Shown here: in pieces, positions 1-8,407 of the stretch
Layout of the letters: each line of letters begins with the position of its first letter
Position numbering within the stretch: the stretch's first letter is position 1
From: Flavobacterium solisilvae
GTDB lineage: Bacteria; Bacteroidota; Bacteroidia; Flavobacteriales; Flavobacteriaceae
Direction of reading: 5' to 3'
DNA length: 64,000 nt
Assembly (NCBI RefSeq): GCF_012911605.1
Contig: NZ_JAAMPT010000208.1
Span: 186,001-250,000, forward strand
The notes under the pieces: model-generated
What the model saw: the letters and a program-made list of their open reading frames with translations, nothing else
The model's database searches: none
What the model was told of the DNA's origin: nothing
Translations under genes and position numbers: made by a program

Positions 1-1
1 A

Positions 2-1333
2 AATAAAGACTTGAAATCTCCAATGGATTTGCCTAAAACGGAAGAGAAAGAAAAAAGTATCAAAGAAGATTTGAATTCTGCCAAAGACCAATTACAAAAA
101 CAGCAAAAGGATAAAGCAAAACCAAAGCAAAAAAACGCATCTAAGAAAATGAAGCAAATGAGCCAAGACATGATGGAGATGATGGCTGGTGCTGAAAAGG
201 AACAAATGGATGAAGATATTGCCATGTTGCGTCAAATTTTGGATAATCTTTTGGCCTATTCGTTTTCTCAGGAAGATGTGATGAACCAATTTAAAGGGTT
301 GAAAAGAGGTTCGCCATCGTTCAATAAAAATCTAAAAAAACAGCAAGATTTAAAACAACAGTTCAAGCATGTTGACGACAGTTTATTTGCAATGTCTTTG
401 CGTAATCCAAAAATTGCCGAAAACATCACAACAGAAATTGGGAACGTTCAGTACAATGTTGATAAAGCACTTGAAAATTTAGTTGAGATGAATATTTCAA
501 AAGGAAATTCGCATCAACGTTATTCGGTTTCTGCATCTAATAAATTGGCTGATATGTTGAGCGATATTTTAAACAGTATGCAAAACCAAATGCAAATGTC
601 GGGTTCAGGTATGGGCAAACCAAAACCAGGTCAAGGTCAAGGCGAAATGCAATTACCAGATATTATTCAAAAGCAACAAAGCTTGGGTGAAAAGATGAAG
701 AAAGGTCAAAAGAAAGGTGAGAAACCTGGCGAAGGTGAAGAAGGCGAACAAGGTGAAAAAGATGGCGGAAGTCAAGGTCAAAAAGAAGGAAGTTCTGGTA
801 AAGATGGAAAATCGGGTAAAGAAGGTTCAGGTAAGAACGGCAAAAATGGTAAAAGCGGACAAGGTGGCGGAAACGGAAATTCTCAAGGAAATCGTGATGG
901 TGAAAATGGCGAAGATGGAGAAGGAAATGCTCAACAAATAATGGAGATTTACAAAGAACAACAACAACTTCGTGAGGCGTTGCAAAAAGAATTGAATAAA
1001 CAAGGTCTTGGCGGAAGCGGTCAAAACGCATTAAATCAAATGAAGCAAATCGAGAAACAATTGTTGAACAAAGGTTTCAATAACGAAGTGATACAAAAAG
1101 CACTGAATTTGAAATACGAATTATTAAAACTCGAAAAAGCAATTCAAGAACAAGGCGAAGATAAAAAGCGTCAGTCCGAAACTAACAAAAAAGAGTTCAA
1201 CAATCAAACCAATGCGTTACCGGCGCGTTTGCAAGAATATTTGAATAGTATTGAAATTTTAAATAGACAAAGCTTACCTTTGCGCTCCAATTTTAACCAA
1301 AAGGTTCAAGAATATTTTAAAACCAATGATTAG
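2..1333 (+). CDS. DUF4175-type large protein, C-terminal part (5' end outside window)
   Basis: The reading frame is open to the first base of the window, so the true start lies upstream and only about 443 residues are visible. The visible part is hydrophilic and rich in Lys, Gln and Met in helical stretches. It also holds a Gly/Lys/Glu low-complexity linker at roughly residues 205-305 of the visible part, then a helical tail with repeated Gln/Glu/Leu. Its position immediately before ybeY and its composition match the C-terminus of the long flavobacterial DUF4175 proteins, which usually start with membrane segments and have no established function. The stop overlaps the ybeY start by 8 bases, suggesting translational coupling. 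The family name is recalled from gene order and composition rather than from a conserved catalytic motif. Confidence 0.6.
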   Translation, partial: NKDLKSPMDLPKTEEKEKSIKEDLNSAKDQLQKQQKDKAKPKQKNASKKMKQMSQDMMEMMAGAEKEQMDEDIAMLRQILDNLLAYSFSQEDVMNQFKGLKRGSPSFNKNLKKQQDLKQQFKHVDDSLFAMSLRNPKIAENITTEIGNVQYNVDKALENLVEMNISKGNSHQRYSVSASNKLADMLSDILNSMQNQMQMSGSGMGKPKPGQGQGEMQLPDIIQKQQSLGEKMKKGQKKGEKPGEGEEGEQGEKDGGSQGQKEGSSGKDGKSGKEGSGKNGKNGKSGQGGGNGNSQGNRDGENGEDGEGNAQQIMEIYKEQQQLREALQKELNKQGLGGSGQNALNQMKQIEKQLLNKGFNNEVIQKALNLKYELLKLEKAIQEQGEDKKRQSETNKKEFNNQTNALPARLQEYLNSIEILNRQSLPLRSNFNQKVQEYFKTND

Positions 1334-1745
1334 TTTTAATTACGAATTAGATTTTGCTCTCGAAAACGAGCAAGTATACGAAGATTGGCTTTCAGAAGTA
1401 ATCACTTCTGAAAACAAAACTGAAGGCGAAATTAATTATATATTTTGTGACGACGATTATTTGCTCGAAATCAACCAGCAGTATCTCGATCACGACACGT
1501 TAACTGACATTATTAGCTTCGATTATTCTATAGGAAACGATTTACACGGTGATATTTTCATTTCTATCGACAGAGTGAAGGAAAATGCTCTAGATTTCAA
1601 CGTTTCTTTTGAAGAAGAATTAAAAAGAGTTTTAGTTCATGGTATTTTGCATTATTGTGGTTATAAAGATAAATCCGAAAGTGATGAAAAATTGATGCGA
1701 CAAAAGGAAGACGAAAAAATTAAAATGTTCCACGTGAAACATTGA
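1326..1745 (+). CDS. ybeY: Endoribonuclease YbeY (rRNA maturation)
   Basis: This 139-residue protein matches YbeY, a single-domain metal-dependent RNase that matures the 3' end of 16S rRNA and takes part in ribosome quality control in the cytoplasm. The signature is near the C-terminus, HGILHYCGYKD, corresponding to HGxLHxxGxxH. The first two metal-binding His are present and the third ligand position is Asp instead of His. I recall this as common in Bacteroidota members, so it is not taken as a sign of inactivity. The ATG lies inside the end of the preceding gene. The last codons overlap a 16-bp parS-like sequence, so the C-terminal residues (FHVKH) are encoded by a protein-binding site. Confidence 0.9.
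   Translation: MISFNYELDFALENEQVYEDWLSEVITSENKTEGEINYIFCDDDYLLEINQQYLDHDTLTDIISFDYSIGNDLHGDIFISIDRVKENALDFNVSFEEELKRVLVHGILHYCGYKDKSESDEKLMRQKEDEKIKMFHVKH
1726..1741. promoter_or_regulatory. parS-like centromere site 1
   Basis: TGTTCCACGTGAAACA matches the broadly conserved bacterial parS consensus TGTTnCACGTGnAACA bound by ParB. It lies inside the last codons of ybeY. Two further sites lie at 1953-1968 and 3985-4000. Confidence 0.8.
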
Positions 1746-1800
1746 TTAAACAACTGAAAAATTTGAAGCTAAACGGTTCGGATTTTTTGTTGTCGTCTTT

Positions 1801-1896
1801 CCCGCTTTTCGTTTCAATCTGTCATTGCGAGAAATAAATCAATCACATTAAACTTGTTTTTTTGCAATGTCAGGATTTTCACTTCAATCGGGGCTA
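1801..1896 (+). repeat. Dispersed bipartite flavobacterial repeat, copy A
   Basis: The element begins CCCGCTTTTCGTTTCAATC and ends TTCAATCGGGGCTA, with a variable core. Related ends bound 30130-30200 and 47027-47160. The core of this copy contains, at 1821-1846, an inverted version of the GAGATTGC...GCAATGAC repeat seen before sufE and sufT, so one repeat seems nested in another. It fills most of the 277-base gap between ybeY and mnmG. Confidence 0.55.
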
Positions 1897-1952
1897 AAAG
1901 AAAAACTTGGTTGAGTTTTTGAATGTTCCGAGCATCGCGAGGAAAAAATAAA

Positions 1953-1968
1953 AGTTCCACGTGGAACA
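1953..1968. promoter_or_regulatory. parS-like centromere site 2
   Basis: AGTTCCACGTGGAACA contains a perfect 14-bp palindrome (GTTCCACGTGGAAC, 1954-1967), the symmetrical form of parS. It lies between ybeY and mnmG. Confidence 0.8.
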
Positions 1969-1974
1969 ATTAAT

Positions 1975-2018
1975 TATTCGGATATTAATATTTAATATTT
2001 GAAATCTAAAATTTAATA
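1975..2018 (+). repeat. AT-rich word repeat before mnmG
   Basis: The leader of mnmG is made of degenerate copies of the words ATTTAATAT and AAATCTAA. The same words recur in the gap downstream of mnmG (3897-3982). Confidence 0.4.
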
Positions 2019-2022
2019 TCAA

Positions 2023-3891
2023 ATGTTTAACACATACGATGTAATAGTAGTTGGTGCAGGGCATGCAGGTTGCGAAGCAGCAGCTTCGGCAGCCAATATG
2101 GGTTGTAAAACTTTATTGGTAACAATGAGTTTGCAAAACATTGCACAAATGTCGTGCAATCCAGCAATGGGCGGAATTGCCAAAGGACAAATCGTTCGTG
2201 AAATCGACGCACTTGGCGGATATTCAGGAATTGTTTCTGATAAAACAGCTATTCAGTTCAAAATGCTTAATAAATCAAAAGGTCCGGCAATGTGGTCACC
2301 ACGAGTTCAGTCAGACAGAATGCGTTTTGCGGAAGAATGGAGATTGATGTTGGAAAACACGCCAAATCTCGATTTCTATCAAGAAATGGTCAAAGGACTT
2401 TTGATAAAGAATAATAAAATCAAAGGTGTTGTTACTTCACTTGGAATTGAAATCAAAGCAAAAACAGTTGTCTTGACCAACGGAACATTTTTGAATGGAT
2501 TAATTCACATTGGCGAAAAACAATTTGGCGGTGGACGAGCTGGCGAAAGTGCTGCGTTTGGAATTACCGAAGATTTGAAAAAAGTTGGTTTCGAAGCTGG
2601 AAGAATGAAAACAGGAACGCCGCCACGAGTTGATGGTCGTTCTTTAGATTATTCAAAAATGCGTGAAGAACCAGGTGACGAAGTTCCAGATAAGTTTTCT
2701 TATTCTGATGAAACGAAACCGTTAATTCATCAAAAATTGTGTCACATGACTTATACTTCATTAGATGTTCACGATATTCTTCGTGAAGGTTTTGATAGAA
2801 GTCCAATGTTCAATGGAAGAATAAAAAGTATCGGACCAAGATATTGTCCATCTATTGAAGATAAAATCAATCGATTTGCAGATAAAGAAAGGCATCAGCT
2901 TTTTGTAGAACCAGAAGGTTGGCATACCGTTGAAGTTTACGTCAACGGATTTTCTACTTCTTTACCAGAAGATATTCAATATAAAGCATTGAGTTCTGTT
3001 GCCGGATTTGAGAATGTGAAGTTTTTCCGTCCAGGTTATGCTATTGAATATGATTATTTTCCGCCAACGCAATTAAAACATACGTTAGAAACCAAATTAG
3101 TGGACGGATTGTATTTCGCTGGACAAATAAATGGAACAACGGGTTATGAAGAAGCCGCTTCTCAAGGTTTAATGGCTGGAATTAACGCCGCATTAAAGGT
3201 AAAAGAGCAAGAACCGTTGATTTTACGTCGTGATGAAGCGTATATTGGCGTTTTAATTGACGATTTAATTACAAAAGGAACCGAAGAACCATATAGAATG
3301 TTTACTTCTCGTGCCGAATACCGAACATTATTGCGTCAAGACAATGCCGATTTCCGTTTAACGCCAAAATCGTTCCAAATTGGTTTAGCATCCGAAAAAA
3401 GAATGCGAAGAATGGAGTATAAGTTCAACGAAAGCGAAAAAATGGTTGATTTTTTCAAAGAAACGAGTATTACGCCACAAGAAACTAATCCGATATTGGA
3501 AGAAAAAGAAAGTTCACCAATGACACAATCGGATAAGATGTTTAAAGTTTTTTCGCGTCCGCAAATTGATTTGAATGATATGTTGAAGTTTGAAAAAGTT
3601 CAAAACTACATTCATGAGAATAATTTAGACAAAGAAATCATCGAACAAGCCGAAATTCAGGTAAAATATTCAGGTTATATCGAAAAAGAACGAAATAATG
3701 CTGAAAAATTGATCCGTTTAGAAGATATTAAAATCCCGACCAACTTTGATTATCATAAAATCAAGTCCATGTCAATAGAAGCAAAGCAAAAATTATCGGC
3801 GATTCGTCCAGTGACAATTTCCCAAGCTTCCAGAATTAGCGGTGTTTCTCCAGCTGATATATCCGTTTTATTAATCTATATGGGTAGATAG
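2023..3891 (+). CDS. mnmG: tRNA uridine-5-carboxymethylaminomethyl modification enzyme MnmG (GidA)
   Basis: At 622 residues this has the standard MnmG length. MnmG, with MnmE, uses FAD, methylene-tetrahydrofolate and glycine or ammonia to install the cmnm5 group on U34 of certain tRNAs. The N-terminal dinucleotide-binding motif GAGHAGCEAA is at residues 11-20. The family signature regions NPAMGGIAKG and GRMKTGTPPR, the segment GYEEAASQGLMAG, and the helical C-terminal tRNA/MnmE-binding domain are all present. The gene is flanked on both sides by parS-like sites. In many bacteria gidA lies near the replication origin, which fits a centromere-like location here, although dnaA is not in the window. 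Confidence 0.97.
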   Translation: MFNTYDVIVVGAGHAGCEAAASAANMGCKTLLVTMSLQNIAQMSCNPAMGGIAKGQIVREIDALGGYSGIVSDKTAIQFKMLNKSKGPAMWSPRVQSDRMRFAEEWRLMLENTPNLDFYQEMVKGLLIKNNKIKGVVTSLGIEIKAKTVVLTNGTFLNGLIHIGEKQFGGGRAGESAAFGITEDLKKVGFEAGRMKTGTPPRVDGRSLDYSKMREEPGDEVPDKFSYSDETKPLIHQKLCHMTYTSLDVHDILREGFDRSPMFNGRIKSIGPRYCPSIEDKINRFADKERHQLFVEPEGWHTVEVYVNGFSTSLPEDIQYKALSSVAGFENVKFFRPGYAIEYDYFPPTQLKHTLETKLVDGLYFAGQINGTTGYEEAASQGLMAGINAALKVKEQEPLILRRDEAYIGVLIDDLITKGTEEPYRMFTSRAEYRTLLRQDNADFRLTPKSFQIGLASEKRMRRMEYKFNESEKMVDFFKETSITPQETNPILEEKESSPMTQSDKMFKVFSRPQIDLNDMLKFEKVQNYIHENNLDKEIIEQAEIQVKYSGYIEKERNNAEKLIRLEDIKIPTNFDYHKIKSMSIEAKQKLSAIRPVTISQASRISGVSPADISVLLIYMGR

Positions 3892-3896
3892 AATAT

Positions 3897-3982
3897 GAAA
3901 TTTTTGATTTTAAACATTAAATATTGAAGTTTTTTAGCAATACATTTATATCTAATATTTAAAATCTAATATCTAATATTAC
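3897..3982 (+). repeat. AT-rich word repeat after mnmG
   Basis: The gap between mnmG and the next gene is filled with repeated words such as ATCTAATATTTAAAATC, related to those in front of mnmG. No open frame or clear terminator is visible. Confidence 0.4.
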
Positions 3983-3984
3983 CT

Positions 3985-4000
3985 TGTTCCACGTGAAACT
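3985..4000. promoter_or_regulatory. parS-like centromere site 3
   Basis: TGTTCCACGTGAAACT differs from site 1 only in its last base. It is in the intergenic gap downstream of mnmG, 2.26 kb from site 1. Confidence 0.78.
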
Positions 4001-4032
4001 AACCTTGTCAAGTCCTATAAATAAAGAGATTT

Positions 4033-4878
4033 ATGAGTTTTCAAAATAACATTTTTTACAATAAAGTAGTAGATCATTCCGTATCAAAAGAAGTTTTTGA
4101 TTTGCATCACAATCCCGAATTTGATATGCTAATTACGTTTCCTAAACCAAGTTTGGAAAAATTACCAAGCTATTACGAAAGCGATGATTATATTTCGCAT
4201 ACTGACGGAAAACGTTCGCTTTTTGAAAAAATGTATCATTTTATTAAAGGAATTGCGTTAAAAAACAAGTTGAAATTAATCAATTCACAAGGTGTAAAAG
4301 GAAAGCTTCTCGATATTGGTGCTGGAACAGGAGATTTTTTAGCGGTAGCAAAAAGTGATGGATGGCAAACTGTCGGCATTGAGCCAAGTGCAAAAGCCAA
4401 AGAAATTGCCATAAAAAAAGGAGTAAACTTCGCTCAGGATTTAGCTTCGCTTGAAAGCAATTCATTTGATATTATTACAATGTGGCACGTTTTGGAACAC
4501 GTACCAAATTTAGAAGAATACATTTCGGAACTAAAAAGATTGATAAAACCATCTGGAACAATAATTATAGCTGTACCAAATTTCAAATCCTATGATGCAA
4601 AATATTACGGTGAATTTTGGGCAGCTTTTGACGTGCCGAGACATTTGTGGCATTTTTCAAAAACAGCAATTCAAAAATTATTTGCCAAAGAAAATTTAAA
4701 ATTAGTTGAAGTTTTACCGATGAAATTTGACAGTTTTTATGTTAGCTTACTTTCTGAAAAATACAAAAATGGAAAAATGAATTTCCTTAAAGCTTTTTGG
4801 ATAGGTTTCAAATCAAATCAGTATGGAAACCGTAAAAAAGAGTACTCTTCACATATTTATGTGATAAAAAGTGAATAA
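4033..4878 (+). CDS. Class I SAM-dependent methyltransferase
   Basis: This 281-residue soluble protein has a Rossmann methyltransferase core. Motif I (LLDIGAGTGDF) sits near residue 91, followed by the acidic end of strand beta-2 (VGIEPS) and the post-motif WHVLEHV around residue 153, which is typical of the Methyltransf_23/11 group. No transmembrane segment or signal peptide is visible. In several Bacteroidota genomes an enzyme of this type follows mnmG, but its substrate is unknown. The chemistry (methyl transfer from S-adenosylmethionine) is well supported. A link to tRNA modification would be a guess from position alone. The gene stands alone between two repeat-filled gaps. Confidence 0.85.
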   Translation: MSFQNNIFYNKVVDHSVSKEVFDLHHNPEFDMLITFPKPSLEKLPSYYESDDYISHTDGKRSLFEKMYHFIKGIALKNKLKLINSQGVKGKLLDIGAGTGDFLAVAKSDGWQTVGIEPSAKAKEIAIKKGVNFAQDLASLESNSFDIITMWHVLEHVPNLEEYISELKRLIKPSGTIIIAVPNFKSYDAKYYGEFWAAFDVPRHLWHFSKTAIQKLFAKENLKLVEVLPMKFDSFYVSLLSEKYKNGKMNFLKAFWIGFKSNQYGNRKKEYSSHIYVIKSE

Positions 4879-5046
4879 AAGCTTGGTTTTTTGCGTTCTC
4901 AAACTAAGTTATAAACTTGTACCAAAGAAAATTAAACCTCGCTCAAATCGCTTTATTTGAAGTCGATTTTGATAATTAATTATTATGATTGTTTAAAAAA
5001 CTATAAATATTGCTAATACATGAAAAATCACTACTTTTTTTATTCG

Positions 5047-5079
5047 TTGGAATACTTAAAGTTTATTTTTTTACTTTTG
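5047..5079 (+). promoter_or_regulatory. Bacteroidota-type promoter for the OmpH-like gene
   Basis: TTG at 5047-5049 and TACTTTTG at 5072-5079 are separated by 22 bases and fit the TTG-N17-23-TAnnTTTG pattern. The promoter lies inside the longer possible reading frame that starts at 5020, supporting the later start at 5122. Confidence 0.6.
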
Positions 5080-5121
5080 AGCCCAAGAACTAAAAAACGA
5101 ATTACAATTAATAAATTATAC

Positions 5122-5697
5122 ATGAAAAAAACAGTTATTCTTTTTGCATTGGCTATTTCAATTTTGTCATGCAACAAAACATCAGAAACAAAAGAGTTTA
5201 AAACAGCTTATATCGATACCGCTAAATTGATGGAAGAAAGTACAGAAGCTAAAGATATCGAAGCAAAATACAAAGACAAATCTAAAGTAATGGGAAATCA
5301 ACTAGAGGTTGAAGTGGCTAGATGGAAATCGGATGCAGCTAATTTCCAAAAAAATGCACAAGCAAACGGAATGGCTTGGGCACAACAAAAAGGTGCTGAA
5401 TTACAAAAAAGAGAGCAAGAATTATCTTACGCACAAGAAGCAATGTTACGTCAATTACAACAAGAAAGTGGCGTTGAACTTGACTCTGTTATCAAGACAT
5501 ACAAAAACACCATCAAAGAATATGGTAAAGAAAAAGGTTATGACTATATCTATGGAACAGGTGAAACTGCAACCGTTTTGTATGCAAAAGATAGCTATGA
5601 TATTACCAAAGATATTATCAAAATTGTAAACGATAAATATAAATCATCGGCTAAAAAAGAAGAAAAAACTGAAGATAAAGCTGAAGCAAAAAAATAA
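5122..5697 (+). CDS. OmpH/Skp-family lipoprotein
   Basis: From the ATG at 5122 the protein is 191 residues. It begins with a lipoprotein signal peptide (MKKTVILFALAISILSC, lipobox ending at Cys17), followed by a helical, charged domain matching the OmpH/Skp periplasmic chaperone family, which holds unfolded outer-membrane proteins. The central part (AQQKGAELQKREQEL) is the coiled-coil arm, and TATVLYAKDSYDITKDII is the typical C-terminal strand-helix end of the domain. The tail is rich in Lys and Glu. A start at 5020 is possible in frame but adds a peptide that would bury the signal sequence and overlap the promoter. Members of this family in Bacteroidota are often lipid-anchored. The client proteins are unknown. 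Confidence 0.85.
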   Translation: MKKTVILFALAISILSCNKTSETKEFKTAYIDTAKLMEESTEAKDIEAKYKDKSKVMGNQLEVEVARWKSDAANFQKNAQANGMAWAQQKGAELQKREQELSYAQEAMLRQLQQESGVELDSVIKTYKNTIKEYGKEKGYDYIYGTGETATVLYAKDSYDITKDIIKIVNDKYKSSAKKEEKTEDKAEAKK

Positions 5698-5720
5698 TTT
5701 GATTTATTACAAATCGATAA

Positions 5721-5750
5721 AACGTCTTCATTTTTGAAGGCGTTTTTTGT
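5721..5750 (+). terminator. Rho-independent terminator after the OmpH-like gene
   Basis: AACGTCTTCA pairs with TGAAGGCGTT across a short T-rich loop and is followed by TTTTTGT. Confidence 0.8.
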
Positions 5751-5781
5751 TTGTATATTGAATAACAATCACTTATATTTG
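5751..5781 (+). promoter_or_regulatory. Promoter for the Pif1-like helicase gene
   Basis: TTG at 5751-5753, a 20-base spacer, then TATATTTG at 5774-5781. It follows directly after the preceding terminator, which supports an independent transcription unit. Confidence 0.6.
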
Positions 5782-5800
5782 TTTTTCTAAACTATAAGCC

Positions 5801-8059
5801 ATGGAATTTATCTCAGCCGAAGCAAAATATGTTTTGCAATTCATCAACCAAACCAATCGTTCCGTTTTTCTAACTGGAAAAGCTGGAACCGGAAAAACCA
5901 CGCTTCTCAAAGAAATTATCCAAACAACGCATAAAAATTGTGTCGTTGTGGCACCAACCGGAATTGCGGCGTTAAATGCTGGTGGCGTTACTATTCATTC
6001 GATGTTTCAGTTGCCGTTTGGTGGATTTCTTCCCGATAATTCGGTGGCACAATTCAATGAAAATTCTAAGTTTGAAAGTAGAGCAACGCTTCGAAGACAT
6101 TTTAGAATGAGTGGCGTGAAAAAAGCGGTAATCCGTAACATGGAATTGCTGATTGTTGACGAAGTCAGTATGTTGCGCTCGGATTTGCTTGATGCAATGG
6201 ATTTCATGTTGCAATCGGTTCGAAAACGAAACCAACCTTTCGGTGGCGTTCAAGTACTTTTTATTGGCGACTTGCTTCAACTTCCGCCAGTAATTCGCGA
6301 TGATGAATGGCGTGTTTTACGAAATTATTACACCGGAAAATTCTTTTTTCATGCGCATGTGGTACAGCAAAATCCGCCGTTATATATTGAATTATCTAAG
6401 ATTTTTAGACAAACTGACGATCGATTTATTTCGGTGTTGAATAATCTCAGAAACAATACAATTAGTCAAAATGATATTTCAATTTTAAACGAATTTGTCA
6501 AACCAAATTTCGATTTAAAAGCAAATAAAGGTTACATCACTTTAACAACGCATAATGCCAAAGCCGATACGATAAACCAAAAATCGCTCGAAGATTTAGA
6601 AGGAAATTCGAGGTTTTACAAAGCTGAAGTTACAGATGATTTTCCCGATAAAATTTATCCGATTGAAGAAAAATTGGAACTCAAAGTCGGAGCTCAAGTC
6701 ATGTTCATAAAAAATGATTTGTCTTTTGAAAAAAAATTCTTCAACGGAAAAATGGGAATTATCCAATCGCTTTCCGAAAGGGAAATTTGGGTACATTTTC
6801 CGGATGAAAATAAGTCGATTGAAGTGGAAAAATACGAATGGCAAAACATTCGATACACCGTAAACGAAAACACCAAGGAAATCGAAGAAGAAGTTTTAGG
6901 AACTTTTGTGCATTATCCAATCAAATTGGCTTGGGCAATTACCGTTCATAAAAGTCAAGGTTTAACTTTTGACAAAGCTGCGCTCGATGTTTCGCAAGTT
7001 TTTCTTCCCGGACAAGCCTATGTTGCGCTTTCGCGTTTGCGTTCGTTAAACGGCTTAATTTTGCTTTCTCCGTTGCAAATGAATGGCATTTCGAACGATC
7101 AAGATGTCATGAACTATTCCGAAAATAAAGCATCAACTGAATTTTTGGAAAATACGTTGCAAAAAGACACCAAAGATTTTATACTTAACTTTTTGATTTC
7201 CAGTTTCGATTGGACTGATTTGTCTCAAGAATGGCGAAATCATCGATTTACGTACAATGAAAAATCGGAGATTTCAGAAAAATCCAAGCATGCTATTTGG
7301 GCTAAAAAATGCGCGGACGAAATGGAAAAACTGATTGATCCGTCACAAAAATTCATTCTTCAACTGCGAAAATTATTTGCTGAAAACCCTGATTTACAGT
7401 TTGTAAACGAGCGAATTCAAGCAGCGTTCAATTATTTTTTGTTGCCAATGGATAATTTGGTTTATGAAATTCTTTTTAAACTCGAAGAAGTAAAACGCAT
7501 CAAAAAAGTAAAAGCATATTATGACGAATTATTGGTTTTGGAAGAATTGCAAATCAAAGCCGTTTTACGATTGATGAAAGCTAAATTGATGATTGAAATT
7601 TTGGTTAAAGGCGAAACTATTTCCAAAGAAAAATTGTCTTCGGATGAAATAAAATACTACCGAATTAACAAAATGGAAACCGTTACTCAGGAATTCAAAA
7701 AAGTGAAAATTACACTGATAGATGACGAAGAAGATATTGACCGTTATGCTAAAAAAGAAAAAAAGAAAGAACCTAAAAAATCAACAATTCAGGAAACTTT
7801 TGAACTTTGGCAACAACAACTTTCCGTTGCAGAAATTGCGGCTATCAGAAAATTGACTGTGCAAACCATCGGCGGACATTTGGCAAAATTAATCGAAGCA
7901 AAATCCATCAAAATTTCTGAAGTTTTACCCGAAGATAAAATCATAGAATTAGCCGAAGCTTTCAAAGGTTTTGAAGGAAATTCGGTTACGGAATTAAAAG
8001 AAAAATATGGTGAAAAATTCTCTTGGGATGAATTGAAAATGTTTAAAGCGAGTTTGTAG
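5801..8059 (+). CDS. Pif1/RecD-like superfamily 1 helicase with C-terminal helix-turn-helix domain
   Basis: This 752-residue protein starts with an ATPase core. Walker A is GKAGTGKTT (residues 26-34), Walker B is D120-E121 in VDEVSML, and a Q-rich motif FIGDLLQLPPV follows. Further on come SKIFRQTD and the UvrD_C_2 segment WAITVHKSQGLTFDKA plus YVALSRLRSL, which are the late helicase motifs. This arrangement matches Pif1/RecD2-like 5'-3' DNA helicases. The C-terminal third is helical, and around residues 665-705 (QETFELWQQQLSVAEIAAIR) there is a helix-turn-helix region of the type recalled as HTH_40, found in flavobacterial helicases and in RecQ-like proteins. It acts on DNA in the cytoplasm, probably in repair or replication. 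It has its own promoter. Confidence 0.9.
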   Translation: MEFISAEAKYVLQFINQTNRSVFLTGKAGTGKTTLLKEIIQTTHKNCVVVAPTGIAALNAGGVTIHSMFQLPFGGFLPDNSVAQFNENSKFESRATLRRHFRMSGVKKAVIRNMELLIVDEVSMLRSDLLDAMDFMLQSVRKRNQPFGGVQVLFIGDLLQLPPVIRDDEWRVLRNYYTGKFFFHAHVVQQNPPLYIELSKIFRQTDDRFISVLNNLRNNTISQNDISILNEFVKPNFDLKANKGYITLTTHNAKADTINQKSLEDLEGNSRFYKAEVTDDFPDKIYPIEEKLELKVGAQVMFIKNDLSFEKKFFNGKMGIIQSLSEREIWVHFPDENKSIEVEKYEWQNIRYTVNENTKEIEEEVLGTFVHYPIKLAWAITVHKSQGLTFDKAALDVSQVFLPGQAYVALSRLRSLNGLILLSPLQMNGISNDQDVMNYSENKASTEFLENTLQKDTKDFILNFLISSFDWTDLSQEWRNHRFTYNEKSEISEKSKHAIWAKKCADEMEKLIDPSQKFILQLRKLFAENPDLQFVNERIQAAFNYFLLPMDNLVYEILFKLEEVKRIKKVKAYYDELLVLEELQIKAVLRLMKAKLMIEILVKGETISKEKLSSDEIKYYRINKMETVTQEFKKVKITLIDDEEDIDRYAKKEKKKEPKKSTIQETFELWQQQLSVAEIAAIRKLTVQTIGGHLAKLIEAKSIKISEVLPEDKIIELAEAFKGFEGNSVTELKEKYGEKFSWDELKMFKASL

Positions 8060-8407
8060 TTATTCTAATTTTGAAATTATCTGTAAAATTTTTTCTTTAA
8101 GGTTAGGAAGATTAATTTTTATGACATTCCAAATGGTAATATCATCAATTCCAAAATATTCGTGAACTACAAGATTTCTTAAACCAATTATTCTCGCCCA
8201 AGGTATATCGGTATTATTTTGAAGTAATTGTTCTGATAATCGGTTGCTTGCTTCACCAATAATTTCTAGTTGACGTAAAGTTGCATTAAACATCATCGAA
8301 TTTTTAACAAAATCGTCTAATGACACATTTTCTGTATAAATTTCAATTTCATTTATCGCATCGATGATATGAAATAATCGAACTTTATCTCCTAATCTAT
8401 CTAGCAT
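8060..8407 (-). CDS. HepT-like toxin (DUF86)
   Basis: This 115-residue all-helical protein matches the HepT/DUF86 family. The RX4HxY motif is intact as RNLVVHEY (R77, H82, Y84), which in HepT forms the HEPN ribonuclease site. In characterised pairs the partner MntA AMPylates the motif tyrosine and thereby silences the toxin. The start overlaps the end of the nucleotidyltransferase gene by 11 bases, so the two are co-translated. The gene is convergent with the preceding helicase and ends directly next to its stop codon, with no visible terminator between. Function is inferred from family and pairing. Confidence 0.85.
   Translation of the reverse strand: MLDRLGDKVRLFHIIDAINEIEIYTENVSLDDFVKNSMMFNATLRQLEIIGEASNRLSEQLLQNNTDIPWARIIGLRNLVVHEYFGIDDITIWNVIKINLPNLKEKILQIISKLE

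Noticed and set aside
663-1031. Open frames opposite and shifted to the Gly/Lys-rich part of the first gene
   Set aside because: They arise from biased codons in a low-complexity region and show no independent features.
1746-2022. Possible small RNA or oriC in the gap between ybeY and mnmG
   Set aside because: I see no DnaA-box cluster (TTATCCACA-like) and no stable RNA fold; the gap is accounted for by repeats and parS site 2.
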